From contig JABTBR010000010.1 of assembly GCA_013284265.1 (NCBI GenBank), forward strand, positions 1 through 64,000: a DNA stretch of 64,000 nucleotides, written 5' to 3'. Under the pieces are notes generated by a model that saw only the letters and a program-made list of their open reading frames with translations, had not been told where the DNA came from and did not search any database. The translations under genes were made by a program, and so were the position numbers. Positions within the stretch are counted from its first letter, which is position 1; each line of letters opens with the position of its first letter. Of the stretch, positions 50,263 to 59,607 are shown piece by piece. The DNA is from Oxalobacteraceae bacterium (lineage in GTDB: Bacteria > Pseudomonadota > Gammaproteobacteria > Burkholderiales > Burkholderiaceae_D).

Positions 50263-51966
50263 TCAGAATTCTTCCCATTCCACGTCAGGCACCGCTGCGT
50301 TTGCGATGCGCTTGGCCGGCGCCCGTGCAGGTCTGTTTGAATTGGCCGCTGCCGGGACCAGCTGTCTGCCGGGAACCGGCGTCAGCCGTTGTTTCGTGTT
50401 ACTTGTCGTGGCTGGTTCCGATTCGAGTTGAAACACGCTCACCGCCTGCGACAGGCCTTGTGCCTGGTCTTGCAAGGCGCCGGCGGCCGCCGCAGCTTCC
50501 TCCACCAAAGCCGCGTTTTGCTGGGTGACCTCGTCCATCTGACTGATCGCCTGATTGATTTGCTCGATGCCGGAAGTCTGCTCCTGGCTGGCGGCGGCGA
50601 TCTCGACCATGATATCGGCCACGCGCCGCACGCTGTCCACGATTTCGGTCATCGTCGTTCCGGCCTGCTCAACCAGTTTCCCGCCGATGTCGACTTGCTC
50701 GACCGAGCTGCCGATCAGTAATTTGATTTCCTTGGCGGCCGATGCCGACCGCTGGGCCAGGTTGCGTACCTCGCTGGCGACGACCGCGAATCCACGACCC
50801 TGTTCGCCGGCACGGGCTGCCTCCACGGCGGCGTTCAGGGCCAGGATATTGGTCTGGAAGGCAATACCGTCAATCACGCTGATGATGTCGATGATTTTCT
50901 TCGACGAGTCGCTGATGGAGCCCATGGTGCGCACTACCTGCGAGACCACCGCCCCACCCTTGTGCGCCACCGCGGACGCCGATTCGGCCAACTGCGTGGC
51001 CTGGCGCGCGTTGTCGGCGTTCTGTTTGACGGTGCCGGTCAGTTCCTCCATCGACGATGCGGTTTCTTCCAGCGAGCTGGCTTGCTGTTCTGTGCGCGAC
51101 GACAGGTCGAGATTGCCGGAAGCGATCTGGCTCGATGCCGTGGCGATCGTATCGGTTCCGACGCGCACTATCCCGACAATTTTCTGCAGGCTTTCGTTCA
51201 TATCCTTGAGGGCGGCCATCAACAGGCCTGTTTCATCGCTCGACTTGACTTCGATTTTGCTGGTCAGGTCGCCCGCGGCCACGGTTCTTGCCACTTGCAG
51301 CGCGATGCCCAGCGGCACGGACACTACGCGCCCGACAAATGTTGCCATCGCAAAGCCCAGCACCAGCGTCAATCCAAGACCGACGAATATCCAGATCCGT
51401 GCCTGAGTAAATGCCTGCGCGCCGATGTTGGCAGCCTCCTTGCTCCCCGCAACATTGAGGTCGACCAATTTAAGCAAGTCGCTGCTCGCGGTGTCGTAGA
51501 GTTTTTGGGAGGCACCACGCAGCAGCGCCCTGGCTTCGGTATTCTGTTTTTTGCGCGAGAGCTCCAGCAATTGCTTGCTTTCAATCAGGTAAAGGCTCCA
51601 GGACTTTCCAAACGTGTCGTACAGTTTTTGTTCCTCGGGCGAGGATATCAGTTTGATATAGGCCGTTCGCTTCGTTTCGATCGCAGCAAGCATGTCGACA
51701 ATTTGTTTGTCGTACATCGCCATCTCTTTGTCATCATCCGACAGGACATGCTGAAGTTCTGCGATACGGTAATCGGAGGTATCCGTATTGATCGCCGACG
51801 TCACAATGGCAGACGGCATCCAGTTGAGGACGACCTCATTGGTCGAGTCGTTGACGGCGGTAAGCTGGCCTATGGAAAACAATCCCAGTGCGGCGGTCAA
51901 GGCCAATATCAAAGATGAATTCAGAATGAGTTTTCTCGAAATCTTGAGATTGAGGAACCATTGCAT
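50263..51966 (-). CDS. Methyl-accepting chemotaxis protein with CheR-binding tail
   Basis: This 567-residue receptor has two membrane helices (about residues 11-31 and 190-212) around a periplasmic four-helix bundle (4HB_MCP type), a HAMP domain, and a cytoplasmic signalling rod. The tip has the conserved [35 protein letters not shown]. The last five residues are EWEEF, a variant of the NWETF pentapeptide that tethers CheR and CheB in E. coli Tar/Tsr. ATG at 51966 has TTAGGAG eight bases upstream. The ligand is unknown; the 4HB domain and location near metal genes do not identify one. Confidence 0.92.
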   Translation of the reverse strand: MQWFLNLKISRKLILNSSLILALTAALGLFSIGQLTAVNDSTNEVVLNWMPSAIVTSAINTDTSDYRIAELQHVLSDDDKEMAMYDKQIVDMLAAIETKRTAYIKLISSPEEQKLYDTFGKSWSLYLIESKQLLELSRKKQNTEARALLRGASQKLYDTASSDLLKLVDLNVAGSKEAANIGAQAFTQARIWIFVGLGLTLVLGFAMATFVGRVVSVPLGIALQVARTVAAGDLTSKIEVKSSDETGLLMAALKDMNESLQKIVGIVRVGTDTIATASSQIASGNLDLSSRTEQQASSLEETASSMEELTGTVKQNADNARQATQLAESASAVAHKGGAVVSQVVRTMGSISDSSKKIIDIISVIDGIAFQTNILALNAAVEAARAGEQGRGFAVVASEVRNLAQRSASAAKEIKLLIGSSVEQVDIGGKLVEQAGTTMTEIVDSVRRVADIMVEIAAASQEQTSGIEQINQAISQMDEVTQQNAALVEEAAAAAGALQDQAQGLSQAVSVFQLESEPATTSNTKQRLTPVPGRQLVPAAANSNRPARAPAKRIANAAVPDVEWEEF

Positions 51967-52274
51967 GTTGATGCTCCTAAGGGACAGATTGCGGATTGCG
52001 GCCGGCAGTGCGCGTGCGCCGGGGACATGGCGCATGCGCTCTCAAGCCGTGAGTATCCGCGCTATCGAATTGGCCGGACATGGGGGTGCGGAGAGCAAGG
52101 AAACCGGATATCGAATCGCTGAGATCCGTGCGGAGTATTCGCACGCCGCTTGTGGCGGCGCGCCTGGCGAGCCGCACCTGGTGCTTTCAGCATAGCCGTA
52201 TTTCGTATTTACATGCAGGAGTTTTTGCTGCCGTTGCTTTTTCGCTCTGCCTGGCCGTCGCGCCACGCGCAAGG
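51967..52274. other. Intergenic region between chemoreceptor and LysR genes
   Basis: This stretch contains the chemoreceptor ribosome-binding site next to its ATG. I see no other gene or clear sigma-28 promoter in it. Short reading frames on both strands lack ribosome-binding sites and look like chance. Confidence 0.4.
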
Positions 52275-53162
52275 CTACGCCGGTCCGTGTAGTTGGCCGC
52301 GCAACCACGCTAGCGCCGACGCGACATGCGGTCCGGGCAGATGGCCCGCACTGCGAACGAGATGATATGTATGCCCAGGTATGCTCGGCCCAAACGGCTG
52401 CGCCAGGCGCCCTGCCGCAATGTCGCCGGCCACCAGCTCAAGGCTCAACAGCGCGATACCTTGGCCGGCCAAGGCCGCCTGGATGGCATGGCCTTCGTCC
52501 GAAAATAGCAGCTGGCCGTGTCGAGCCTTCCAGGGCAAGCCCGCTGCCGCGCACCAGTTCTTCCAGCTAGGGTTCAGCGGATGCTCGTGGGTCCACTTGA
52601 AGTCGATCAGTGGTAGCCGGTCCAGATCCGCCAGTTCAATTGGGCCGAGCTGGGGGCTGGCCAGCGGCGCGAAACAATCGGTAAACAGCCGCTCCGCGAC
52701 CATGCCGGGATACGGCCCTCGCCCGTAGCGTATCGCTATGTCGGCGACCTCGGACCCGAGATCGACCGCCTGATCGGATGCGTGCAGCTCCAGGTCGATT
52801 TCCGGGTACGACTTTCCGAAGTCCGCCACCCGGGGCGCCAACCAGCGCGCCATGAACGCATTGGTGGCCGAGATGATGACCCGCCGGCGCGTTGGCGGCT
52901 TTCCCAAGTGCTGCAAGGCCGTTTCGAAAGCGTTGAAACCGTCGCGCAGCACTGGATACAGCGCCGCGCCGGCATCGCTCAAGACCACTTTGCGCACCTG
53001 GCGCTCGAACAGGCTCACCCCCGTGTATTCCTCAAGAAGGCGAATCTGATGGCTGATCGCCGTCGGCGTGACGGCAAGTTCATTGGCGGCGTGCTTGAAG
53101 CTGCCGTGGCGGGCAGCCGCTTCAAACGCGCGTAGTGCCGAGAGTGGGGGAAGTCGTCGCAT
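52275..53162 (-). CDS. LysR-family transcriptional regulator (GcvA-like)
   Basis: The 295-residue protein has a winged helix-turn-helix (residues 5-65: LSALRAFEAAARHGSFKHAANELAVTPTAISHQIRLLEEYTGV) and a periplasmic-binding-like effector domain. The N-terminal sequence, including PPLSALRAFEAAARHGSF, matches the GcvA/AmpR-like subgroup. It lies head to head with ridA; LysR regulators usually control their divergent neighbour. A perfect inverted repeat in the shared region fits this. The effector is unknown. Confidence 0.9.
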   Translation of the reverse strand: MRRLPPLSALRAFEAAARHGSFKHAANELAVTPTAISHQIRLLEEYTGVSLFERQVRKVVLSDAGAALYPVLRDGFNAFETALQHLGKPPTRRRVIISATNAFMARWLAPRVADFGKSYPEIDLELHASDQAVDLGSEVADIAIRYGRGPYPGMVAERLFTDCFAPLASPQLGPIELADLDRLPLIDFKWTHEHPLNPSWKNWCAAAGLPWKARHGQLLFSDEGHAIQAALAGQGIALLSLELVAGDIAAGRLAQPFGPSIPGHTYHLVRSAGHLPGPHVASALAWLRGQLHGPA

Positions 53163-53171
53163 TGGATGTAC

Positions 53172-53190
53172 AGGTGAGAATAACTCACCT
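53172..53190. promoter_or_regulatory. LysR-type operator between lysR and ridA
   Basis: AGGTGAG (53172-53178) and CTCACCT (53184-53190) are exact inverted copies with a five-base centre. The site contains the T-N11-A pattern (T at 53175, A at 53187) typical of LysR sites. It lies ten bases from the lysR start and 109 from the ridA start. Confidence 0.6.
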
Positions 53191-53298
53191 TATGCCTGAC
53201 AAATGAGCGTTTGTCTACAAATCGGCGCTCGCCTATCTTTCTTCTGCGGCAGCGACAGCGCCGAACACCCTCCTCTACCAATACGAAAGGAGCAAATC

Positions 53299-53694
53299 AT
53301 GCTCGAACGAATTATTACCCAGCCGGACAACTTCGAACCCTTCCTGCTCTCGCAGGCGATCAAATTCGGCGACCTGCTGTTCGTCTCCGGCCAAGCAGGC
53401 GCCGGCGACGATGGCAAGATCGTCGATGGCGGTTTCCGCGCCCAAGGCGAGCAAGCCTTCAGCAACCTCAGACGGGCGCTCGAAGCCGGCGGATCGGGCC
53501 TGAAGGATGTGGTCAAGGTCACCATCTTCGTGACCGATATGGGCAACTTCAAGGAGGTTGTGGAACTGCGCCGCCAGTTCTTTTCGGCGCCCTACCCGGC
53601 TGACACCATCGCCGAAATCAAGGCCCTGTACGATCCCGCGGCGATGATTGAAATCGAGGCGATTGCCGCGCTCCGTCCGAACGTTGGGAGCTGA
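53299..53694 (+). CDS. RidA/YjgF family protein (reactive imine deaminase)
   Basis: The 131-residue protein has the compact RidA fold: LSQAIKFGDLLFVSGQAGAGDDGKIV, then a helix with AFSNLRRALEAGGSGLKDVVKVTIFVTDM, and the C-terminal MIEIEAIAAL strand. RidA enzymes hydrolyse reactive enamines/imines such as 2-aminoacrylate. A canonical RidA arginine next to the substrate site is not obvious (the tail has IEAIAALRPN, with Arg two residues past the usual place), so it may be a RidA-like relative with different chemistry. AAAGGAG lies seven bases before the ATG. It is divergent from a LysR gene. Confidence 0.88.
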   Translation: MLERIITQPDNFEPFLLSQAIKFGDLLFVSGQAGAGDDGKIVDGGFRAQGEQAFSNLRRALEAGGSGLKDVVKVTIFVTDMGNFKEVVELRRQFFSAPYPADTIAEIKALYDPAAMIEIEAIAALRPNVGS

Positions 53695-53754
53695 AAAGGA
53701 AGGACATAACAGCGTAGCCTCGGCGCGGGAAAATGTTGATAGCAATGCCACACA

Positions 53755-54696
53755 ATGGTGCATAATTGCATCTCCAACAACCCGGAGGCGTGCTCACCCG
53801 ACATGGATAGCCTGGACGATCTCGAAAGCTGGTTTCGCACAAGTGGCGTGGCGTCGTTAAATGCCTGCATCGGCCCCTTGCCCGGCTCGCGCGCTTCGCT
53901 GGGACGCTGGACCAGCGATGGCCCCGAGCAGATGGTCCGTGCCGTGAGCCCTCACCCGGGCAGCTACCGGCTGGCGCTGATGCTCGAGCCTGTCGATGCG
54001 CGCATCTGGCATGGCAGCACGCCGGTCTGGGGCGGCACGATCCCCGCCAACCGCTTCCGCCTGTGTCCGCCCGCCGAGCAAGGCCGCTGGAGCCAGTTGA
54101 GCAGCTGCGACATCGTCAATCTCTTCATTCCCGTCGCCCTGGTCGAGCGCCTGGCCGCCCAGCGCGGTGAACCGATCGCCATGGCACTGTCGGCCAGGCA
54201 ATTCCAGTCCGACCGCACCGTGCTGGGCCTGGTGCGCAATATGCTCGATGCGCGCATGCTGGCCGGGCCGCTGGCCACCGAACTGTGCGACCACCTGGTG
54301 ACGGCCTTGGTGTGCTATCTGCTGGAGCACTACTCCACGCCAACCCAGGCCGAGCCCGGCGGCCTGAGTGGCGCGCGCCTGCGGCGCGTCTTGCTCCACA
54401 TCGCACAACATCTCGAGTCCCCGCCTTCCAACGCCGACTTGGCGGCGCTGTGTGGCATGAGCGAAGCCCATTTTTCGCGCGAGTTTCGTCTTGCCGTCGG
54501 CGAACCGCCGCATCGCTATATGATGCTGCGGCGTCTGGAACAAGCCAGCGCCGCGCTGCTGGCCGGCGATGCGCGGATTGCCGACATAGCGCAGGACAAC
54601 GGCTTTCATAGCGCCAGCCATTTCATCCGCGCCTTTACCGCCCGGTTCGGGCTCTCTCCCAGTGCCTATCGCGGCCGGCGCCTGCTCGCGGAATAA
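53755..54696 (+). CDS. AraC-family transcriptional regulator
   Basis: This 313-residue protein has a C-terminal pair of helix-turn-helix motifs (about residues 205-305): ADLAALCGMSEAHFSREFRLAVGEPPHRYMMLRRLEQASAALLAG and IADIAQDNGFHSASHFIRAFTARFGLSPSAYR. The N-terminal 180 residues are a cupin-like sensor region without an assignable ligand. Two starts are possible: ATG 53755 and ATG 53803; neither has a well-spaced ribosome-binding site (CCGGAGG lies 15 bases before the second). It starts 60 bases after ridA but is not obviously in an operon with it. Confidence 0.88.
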   Translation: MVHNCISNNPEACSPDMDSLDDLESWFRTSGVASLNACIGPLPGSRASLGRWTSDGPEQMVRAVSPHPGSYRLALMLEPVDARIWHGSTPVWGGTIPANRFRLCPPAEQGRWSQLSSCDIVNLFIPVALVERLAAQRGEPIAMALSARQFQSDRTVLGLVRNMLDARMLAGPLATELCDHLVTALVCYLLEHYSTPTQAEPGGLSGARLRRVLLHIAQHLESPPSNADLAALCGMSEAHFSREFRLAVGEPPHRYMMLRRLEQASAALLAGDARIADIAQDNGFHSASHFIRAFTARFGLSPSAYRGRRLLAE

Positions 54697-54811
54697 CCAC
54701 ATATACAAGTATTAACAGCAGGATCGTGCAATTTGCGCACGAATGTGCACGCGTGCGCGGGGCGACTCGCCACAGAATCTCCCATTCCAACAACAAGAAA
54801 CGGAGAGACAA

Positions 54812-56413
54812 ATGACATCGATACGAATGGCGGCAAGCACTTTGGCACTGCTGGCAATGGCAGGCGTGGCGCAGGCGGACAGCATTTCGGTACGCCTCAG
54901 TTTTAACGAGGCCCGCAGCGGGCTTGAATTTACGCCGATTCATGCGGAAGTGGGCAGCTTTGCCGTCACACCCAATGTGCGCCAGGGAGCGGAAGGCGAG
55001 CAATGGCGCGTGGTGGCGAAAGACGCCAACGGGCGCATCCTGCACGAGGTCGCGGTCAACAATGGCTTGAAGCGGCATGTGGAAGTGTTCAATCCCAAGA
55101 CTGGCGCGATCGACCTGTCCGACACGGTGCGCCAGCCCAACGGCGTGTTTGAGGTTTCGCTCCCCTACGACAAGCAGACCGTGAGTGTGGAAGTGCTGCA
55201 GAAACCCGCCAACGGCAGCCGCACCCAACTGGCCGCGGCGACACCGTTGGCGCACTTTGACCGCGCTGCGCTGGATAAGGTGATCCAGGCCAGCAAAGGT
55301 GCGCAATCGAGAAGCGCGCTGGCGGCGGGCGCGACGGCGACCACCATCTTCAGCAGCGGTACGGCCGGCAGCAAGATGGACTATGTATTCGTCGGCGACG
55401 GCTATACGGCAGCCGAAATGGGCAAGTGGCAGGCCGATGCGCAGAAGGTCATCAATGGCTTCCTGGCCGATCCTCTGTTCAATGCCAACAAAAACTCCCT
55501 GAACGTGCGCCGGGTGGACGTGGCGAGTAACCAGTCCGGCGTGGATGAGCCGAACAAGGGCATCTACAAGGACACGGCGATGGACGGCGCCTTCGATTGC
55601 TACAACATCGACCGCCTGTTGTGCGTGAACTCGACCAAGGTGTACAACATCGTCGGTTCGGTGCTGGCGCCGAATGAGCGTGACGTCATCATCGTTATCT
55701 CCAATTCCACCCGCTATGGCGGCTCGGGCGGCGAGATCGCCACGCTGTCGATGGCCGACCAGTCGATCGAGATCGCCCTGCACGAAATCGGCCACACCGC
55801 GTTCGCGCTGGCCGATGAATATGACTACGGCAGCTGCGATACCCGTGCCGAGCCGACCGAGCAGAACGTTTCCATGAACGGCAGCCGCAGCGTGAAATGG
55901 GGTAGCCGGATCGCGGCCAGCACGGCGGTGCCGACCGGCCTGGGCGTGTACGCGAATGGCACGGTGGGCGCCTTCCAGGGTGCGCAATACTGCGCCACCG
56001 GCAAATACCGTCCGACCGAGAATTCGCGCATGCGCACCCTGGGTTATCCATGGCATGTGGTCAACGAGGCGGCCGCGCAAGCCACGTTTGCCAAATACGG
56101 CGCCACCGGCGTAACCCAGATCGGCACGCTGGCCAACGGCGGCGCGGCCATCGCGCCGAGCGCATCGCCAGGCTATGTGCAGGCAGGCGCCGGCGTCTTT
56201 ACCCTGCAGCTGAACGGGCCGGGCGGTACCGACTTCGACCTGTATCTGTACAAGTGGTCAGGCAGCGCCTGGGTCAAGGTAGCGGCCAGCGAACGCCAAA
56301 CCTCGGCCGAATCGATCGGCTACAACGGCACGGCCGGCTATTACTATGCCCAGGTGAAGTCTTACTCGGGCGCCGGCAGCTACACGCTGACCTACAACTT
56401 CCCGAAGCCGTAA
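54812..56413 (+). CDS. Secreted M64-family metallopeptidase with C-terminal PPC-like domain
   Basis: The 533-residue protein has a signal peptide cut after VAQA (residue 23) and an N-terminal beta-rich M64_N domain. The peptidase domain has the zinc motif HEIGHTAFALADE (H-E-x-x-H with the downstream Asp). The C-terminal 95 residues resemble a bacterial pre-peptidase C-terminal (PPC) domain (TDFDLYLYKWSGSAWVKVAASER...YYYAQVKSYSGAGSYTLTY). M64 includes secreted IgA-type peptidases from gut bacteria; activity on immunoglobulins is not implied here. CGGAGAGA precedes the ATG. It is probably monocistronic with a bidirectional hairpin after it. Confidence 0.88.
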   Translation: MTSIRMAASTLALLAMAGVAQADSISVRLSFNEARSGLEFTPIHAEVGSFAVTPNVRQGAEGEQWRVVAKDANGRILHEVAVNNGLKRHVEVFNPKTGAIDLSDTVRQPNGVFEVSLPYDKQTVSVEVLQKPANGSRTQLAAATPLAHFDRAALDKVIQASKGAQSRSALAAGATATTIFSSGTAGSKMDYVFVGDGYTAAEMGKWQADAQKVINGFLADPLFNANKNSLNVRRVDVASNQSGVDEPNKGIYKDTAMDGAFDCYNIDRLLCVNSTKVYNIVGSVLAPNERDVIIVISNSTRYGGSGGEIATLSMADQSIEIALHEIGHTAFALADEYDYGSCDTRAEPTEQNVSMNGSRSVKWGSRIAASTAVPTGLGVYANGTVGAFQGAQYCATGKYRPTENSRMRTLGYPWHVVNEAAAQATFAKYGATGVTQIGTLANGGAAIAPSASPGYVQAGAGVFTLQLNGPGGTDFDLYLYKWSGSAWVKVAASERQTSAESIGYNGTAGYYYAQVKSYSGAGSYTLTYNFPKP

Positions 56414-56432
56414 GCACGGCTTTATAAGGCAG

Positions 56433-56462
56433 GGCGCCCGTATCGCAGGCGGTGCGGGCGCC
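56433..56462. terminator. Bidirectional hairpin between convergent genes
   Basis: GGCGCCCG (56433-56440) and CGGGCGCC (56455-56462) form a perfect eight-base stem with a 14-base loop, placed between the M64 peptidase stop and the stop of the KfrA-like gene on the minus strand. Confidence 0.55.
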
Positions 56463-56478
56463 GTCGTTGAATGTCAGC

Positions 56479-57288
56479 TCAAGCACCCTCCTCGCCCTGC
56501 CGCGCAAGCTCTTCCAGCGCCACCCGTTCTTGAGTCCAGATTGTTTTCTCTTGCTGCAACTGGTCGGCAATGGCTTGCAGGCGCCGCAGCTCTTTGTTTA
56601 GCAGGGAAGTTTCCCTTTCCTGCCCGGCCAGTTCGAGCCGGGTTTCCATGTAGCGATTTTCCATGGTCGCGGCACGAAGTTCGGCTTGCTTCTGCACTTC
56701 AGCCAACTGTTCCCGCTGCTGCTGGACTGATTGCCGGTAGTGATCGAGGGTATCGCGCGCGTGAAGGTGTTTTTCCTCCAGTGAACGCCGATGCGCCTCG
56801 TTCTCGGCCAACCGTTCCTTGAGGTCAGCCACCTGCTGTTCGGCAGTGTGGCGCGCGACCGTTTCCGCATGCAAGGCGGCCTGCGTTTCAGCATGACGTT
56901 TCTTTTCCGTCTCGGCGGCGGCAGTCAGGGCCTGCAGTTGTGCCTGCGTGGTTTCCAGATCGTGCCGTAGCTTTTGCATTGCTTCGGTATGGTGCCGCGC
57001 GCTTGCGGATGCACGCTCCTCGACCTCGACGCAGCGCTCTTCGGCTTCTTCCTTCAGCCTGCCGGCAAGGCGCTCCACCAGGTCCTGGAGCGCGTCGCTG
57101 ATGGAGCTACCGTGGCTGGCTACACCGTCTTCTGTGTCGAGTTGCTTCAAATACTTATGGATGGTGGTTTTCGACCCGGTATTGCCCAGCGCTACTCGGA
57201 CCGCATCAACCGAGGGATAACGTCCCTCGGCCAAGATTGCATCCCGCGCTTGCTTTACATCGGTTTGATACAGTCCGCTACGGCCCAT
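56479..57288 (-). CDS. KfrA-like DNA-binding coiled-coil protein
   Basis: The 269-residue protein has an N-terminal KfrA-type DNA-binding domain (residues 1-60: TDVKQARDAILAEGRYPSVDAVRVALGNTGSKTTIHKYLKQL) followed by a coiled coil extending to the C terminus with many Glu, Gln and Arg heptads. KfrA proteins of IncP plasmids bind their own promoter through an inverted repeat and support plasmid stability. Chromosomal relatives are common and their role is less clear. The inverted repeat directly upstream matches the expected autoregulation. No other plasmid genes are near. Confidence 0.82.
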   Translation of the reverse strand: MGRSGLYQTDVKQARDAILAEGRYPSVDAVRVALGNTGSKTTIHKYLKQLDTEDGVASHGSSISDALQDLVERLAGRLKEEAEERCVEVEERASASARHHTEAMQKLRHDLETTQAQLQALTAAAETEKKRHAETQAALHAETVARHTAEQQVADLKERLAENEAHRRSLEEKHLHARDTLDHYRQSVQQQREQLAEVQKQAELRAATMENRYMETRLELAGQERETSLLNKELRRLQAIADQLQQEKTIWTQERVALEELARQGEEGA

Positions 57289-57315
57289 GATTTGCTCGCT
57301 AAATAAGATAATAAA

Positions 57316-57338
57316 TTATGTACCACGTAATTACATAA
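57316..57338 (-). promoter_or_regulatory. Inverted repeat upstream of the KfrA-like gene
   Basis: TTATGTA (57316-57322) and TACATAA (57332-57338) are exact inverted copies with nine bases between. The site is 28 bases before the KfrA-like start, in an AT-rich region. It is a natural candidate for KfrA autoregulation. Confidence 0.5.
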
Positions 57339-57458
57339 CACTACACTACAAATAGCAAGAAAATTCGACTCTTGTTTGCTTGCATTAACTGCGATTGACG
57401 ACCATCGGGACGCCAGAACCTTGGGCCAGGCTTAAGCTTCAGCAGTTATACTTTCGTC

Positions 57459-58115
57459 ATGCATATCCTGATCATAGAAGACGACCTCGCTCTGGGCTCC
57501 GCGCTACAGCAAGCGCTCAAGCAGGAAGGCATCAGCAGCGAATGGCTGCGCCGCGCCGCCGACGCCCCGCACAGTTTTGCCGGGGAAGGCTGGGACTGCG
57601 TGCTGCTCGACCTCACGCTGCCCGACGGCTCGGGCCTGACCCTGCTGCGCCACTGGCGCCACCGAGGCTGCCTGATCCCCATCATCGTCATCACCGCGCA
57701 ATCGGCGCTGGCGGACCGGCTGGCCGGCCTCGACAGCGGCGCCGACGATTTTCTGGTCAAGCCCTTTGCCACGTCGGAACTGATCTCGCGCCTGCGCGCC
57801 GTACTGCGCCGCTATGCCCAGCAGGCCAGCGAAGTATGGACAGTTGGCGACCTGCAGCTGGAGCCCAAGGGGTATCGGGCGCGCCTGCAGAATACCGAAC
57901 TGCATCTGTCGCCGCGGGAATTCCATCTGGTGCTGGAACTGGCGCGCGAGCCGGGCGTGGTGATTCCCAAAGGCGTGCTGGCGCAAAGACTCGAACCGCT
58001 GGGCGAGGCATTGGACTTTGGCGCCATCGAAGTCCACATCTCCAACCTGAGACGCAAGATCGGCGCCCAACGCATCCGCACGGTGCGCGGCGTCGGCTAC
58101 ATGCTGACGGCATGA
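57459..58115 (+). CDS. OmpR-family response regulator (QseB/TctD-like)
   Basis: The 218-residue protein has a receiver (residues 1-115) with the acidic pair in IIEDDLALG, Asp in CVLLDLTLPDGSG and Lys in FLVKPF, and a C-terminal winged helix (HLSPREFHLVLELAREPGVVIPKGVLAQRLEP...IEVHISNLRRKIG). It overlaps the kinase start by ATGA, so the two form an operon. Target genes are unknown. Confidence 0.92.
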   Translation: MHILIIEDDLALGSALQQALKQEGISSEWLRRAADAPHSFAGEGWDCVLLDLTLPDGSGLTLLRHWRHRGCLIPIIVITAQSALADRLAGLDSGADDFLVKPFATSELISRLRAVLRRYAQQASEVWTVGDLQLEPKGYRARLQNTELHLSPREFHLVLELAREPGVVIPKGVLAQRLEPLGEALDFGAIEVHISNLRRKIGAQRIRTVRGVGYMLTA

Positions 58116-59497
58116 GGCTGGCCATCCCGATTTTCGGCCGGCGTACGCTGGTGCGGCGTGTGATGCTGGCCTTGCTGGCGGCATTCTGCCTGGTGTGGGT
58201 AGTGCTGCTGGCGCATGAATTCATCGCCGAGACCGGCAGCGCGGAATTGGACAGGCGGGTACTCAGGCTGGGTGAGCGGCTCGGCACCACCCTGGCCCGC
58301 GCCAGCAGCGACGACGAAGCCAGGGCCATCGTCGCGGCGACCTCCAACGTGGTGAACGACAGTTACCGGGACCAGGGCCTGCCTGGCGTCGTGATGATGC
58401 AGTTGTACGCCGCCGATGGCTCGCCCTTGTACCTGTCGCCGGAAAGTGGTGGCGCCCTGCTGCGCCACGCCGCGCAAAAGCTCGGCGACATCCAGCTCAA
58501 TGGCCAGCCATTCCGGCTTTACCAACAGCGGGCCGGCGGCCGGACCTTGCGCATGGCGGTGAGCATCATCGACGACGGCTGGATACTGCGGCGCATGGGA
58601 ATGGACCTGGCAGTCAATATGCTGATCGCGCTCCCCCTGGTGCTGCTGCCGCTGTGGCTGGTGGTGCGACGCGGCCTGCGTCCACTGCAGCAGTTGTCTG
58701 CGCAGATCGTCGGCAAAGGAGTCCACGATCTGGAGCCGCTGAACGCAAGGCCTGACTATGAAGAATTGAAACCACTCGCCGCGGCGCTGGACAATCTGCT
58801 CGCCCAATTGCGCAGCAAGATCGCGCGCGAGGCCGGTTTCGTGCACGATGCCGCGCATGAGCTGCGAACGCCGATGGCCGTGATCTCCGCTCAGGCGCAC
58901 GCACTGGTGCTGGCGCCGGATGTGGCGCAGCGCGTGGCGGCGGAACAGTGCCTGGACCAGGCCATCGCGCGCGCCTCGCATCTTGTGCAGCAATTGCTGG
59001 AAATGGCGCTGTTCGAACGTGAACTGGAGCAAGGGCCACCGCTGGAAATGCTGGACGCGGCCCGGCTGGCGCAGCAGGCCATTGCCGACGTGGCGCCGGC
59101 AGCCATGCTGCGGGACATCGAATTATCGCTGGACGCGCCGGACGCCTTGCCCCATGCGCTGGACCGGCACGCCTTCCTGTCCATCTTGCACAATCTGCTG
59201 CACAACGCGGTACGCTACATTCCGGACGGTGGCCAGGTCCAGGTGGCACTCCAACGCTCGGCCACCGCAAATGCCATGCTGATACTGGCCGTCTCCGATA
59301 ACGGCCCCGGCATCCCGGATGCAGAGCAGGCGCTGGTCTTTGAACGTTTCTACCGCTGCGAGGGGCAAACCATCCCCGGTTCCGGGCTGGGATTGAGCAT
59401 CGTCCGGCAAGCCGTGACGCGCTTGCGCGGTAGTGTCGAACTCAGCACTTCACCGACATCGGGCGGCTGCCGCTTTGTCATCGAAATTCCCGCCTGA
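58112..59497 (+). CDS. Membrane sensor histidine kinase of the QseC/TctE type
   Basis: The 461-residue kinase has two membrane helices (about residues 14-32 and 168-190) bracketing a periplasmic sensor of about 130 residues, a short linker, and a HisKA domain with the phosphoacceptor in FVHDAAHELRTPMAVISAQA. The HATPase domain has the N box (LLHNAVRYIPDG), G1 (VSDNGPGIPDAEQ) and G2 (GSGLGLSIVRQAV). Its sensor belongs to the 2CSK-like group, as in QseC and TctE. The reading frame is open from 57395 in a different reading of the regulator gene, but the real start is the ATG overlapping the regulator stop. Confidence 0.92.
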   Translation: MRLAIPIFGRRTLVRRVMLALLAAFCLVWVVLLAHEFIAETGSAELDRRVLRLGERLGTTLARASSDDEARAIVAATSNVVNDSYRDQGLPGVVMMQLYAADGSPLYLSPESGGALLRHAAQKLGDIQLNGQPFRLYQQRAGGRTLRMAVSIIDDGWILRRMGMDLAVNMLIALPLVLLPLWLVVRRGLRPLQQLSAQIVGKGVHDLEPLNARPDYEELKPLAAALDNLLAQLRSKIAREAGFVHDAAHELRTPMAVISAQAHALVLAPDVAQRVAAEQCLDQAIARASHLVQQLLEMALFERELEQGPPLEMLDAARLAQQAIADVAPAAMLRDIELSLDAPDALPHALDRHAFLSILHNLLHNAVRYIPDGGQVQVALQRSATANAMLILAVSDNGPGIPDAEQALVFERFYRCEGQTIPGSGLGLSIVRQAVTRLRGSVELSTSPTSGGCRFVIEIPA

Positions 59498-59607
59498 GTG
59501 CGCAGCGCTCGCCGGCCTTAAGCTTCGCCACAGCTTGCGCATCGTAGAATCAGCACGAAATGACTGGCATCCCCGAGCCGGACTCCGAGCAACCAACAAG
59601 GAATAAG

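Noticed and set aside
57395..58111. Extension of the kinase gene back to 57395, giving a 700-codon frame
   Set aside because: The extra 239 codons overlap the response regulator in another frame and have no domain; the ATG at 58112 overlaps the regulator stop as usual for such pairs.
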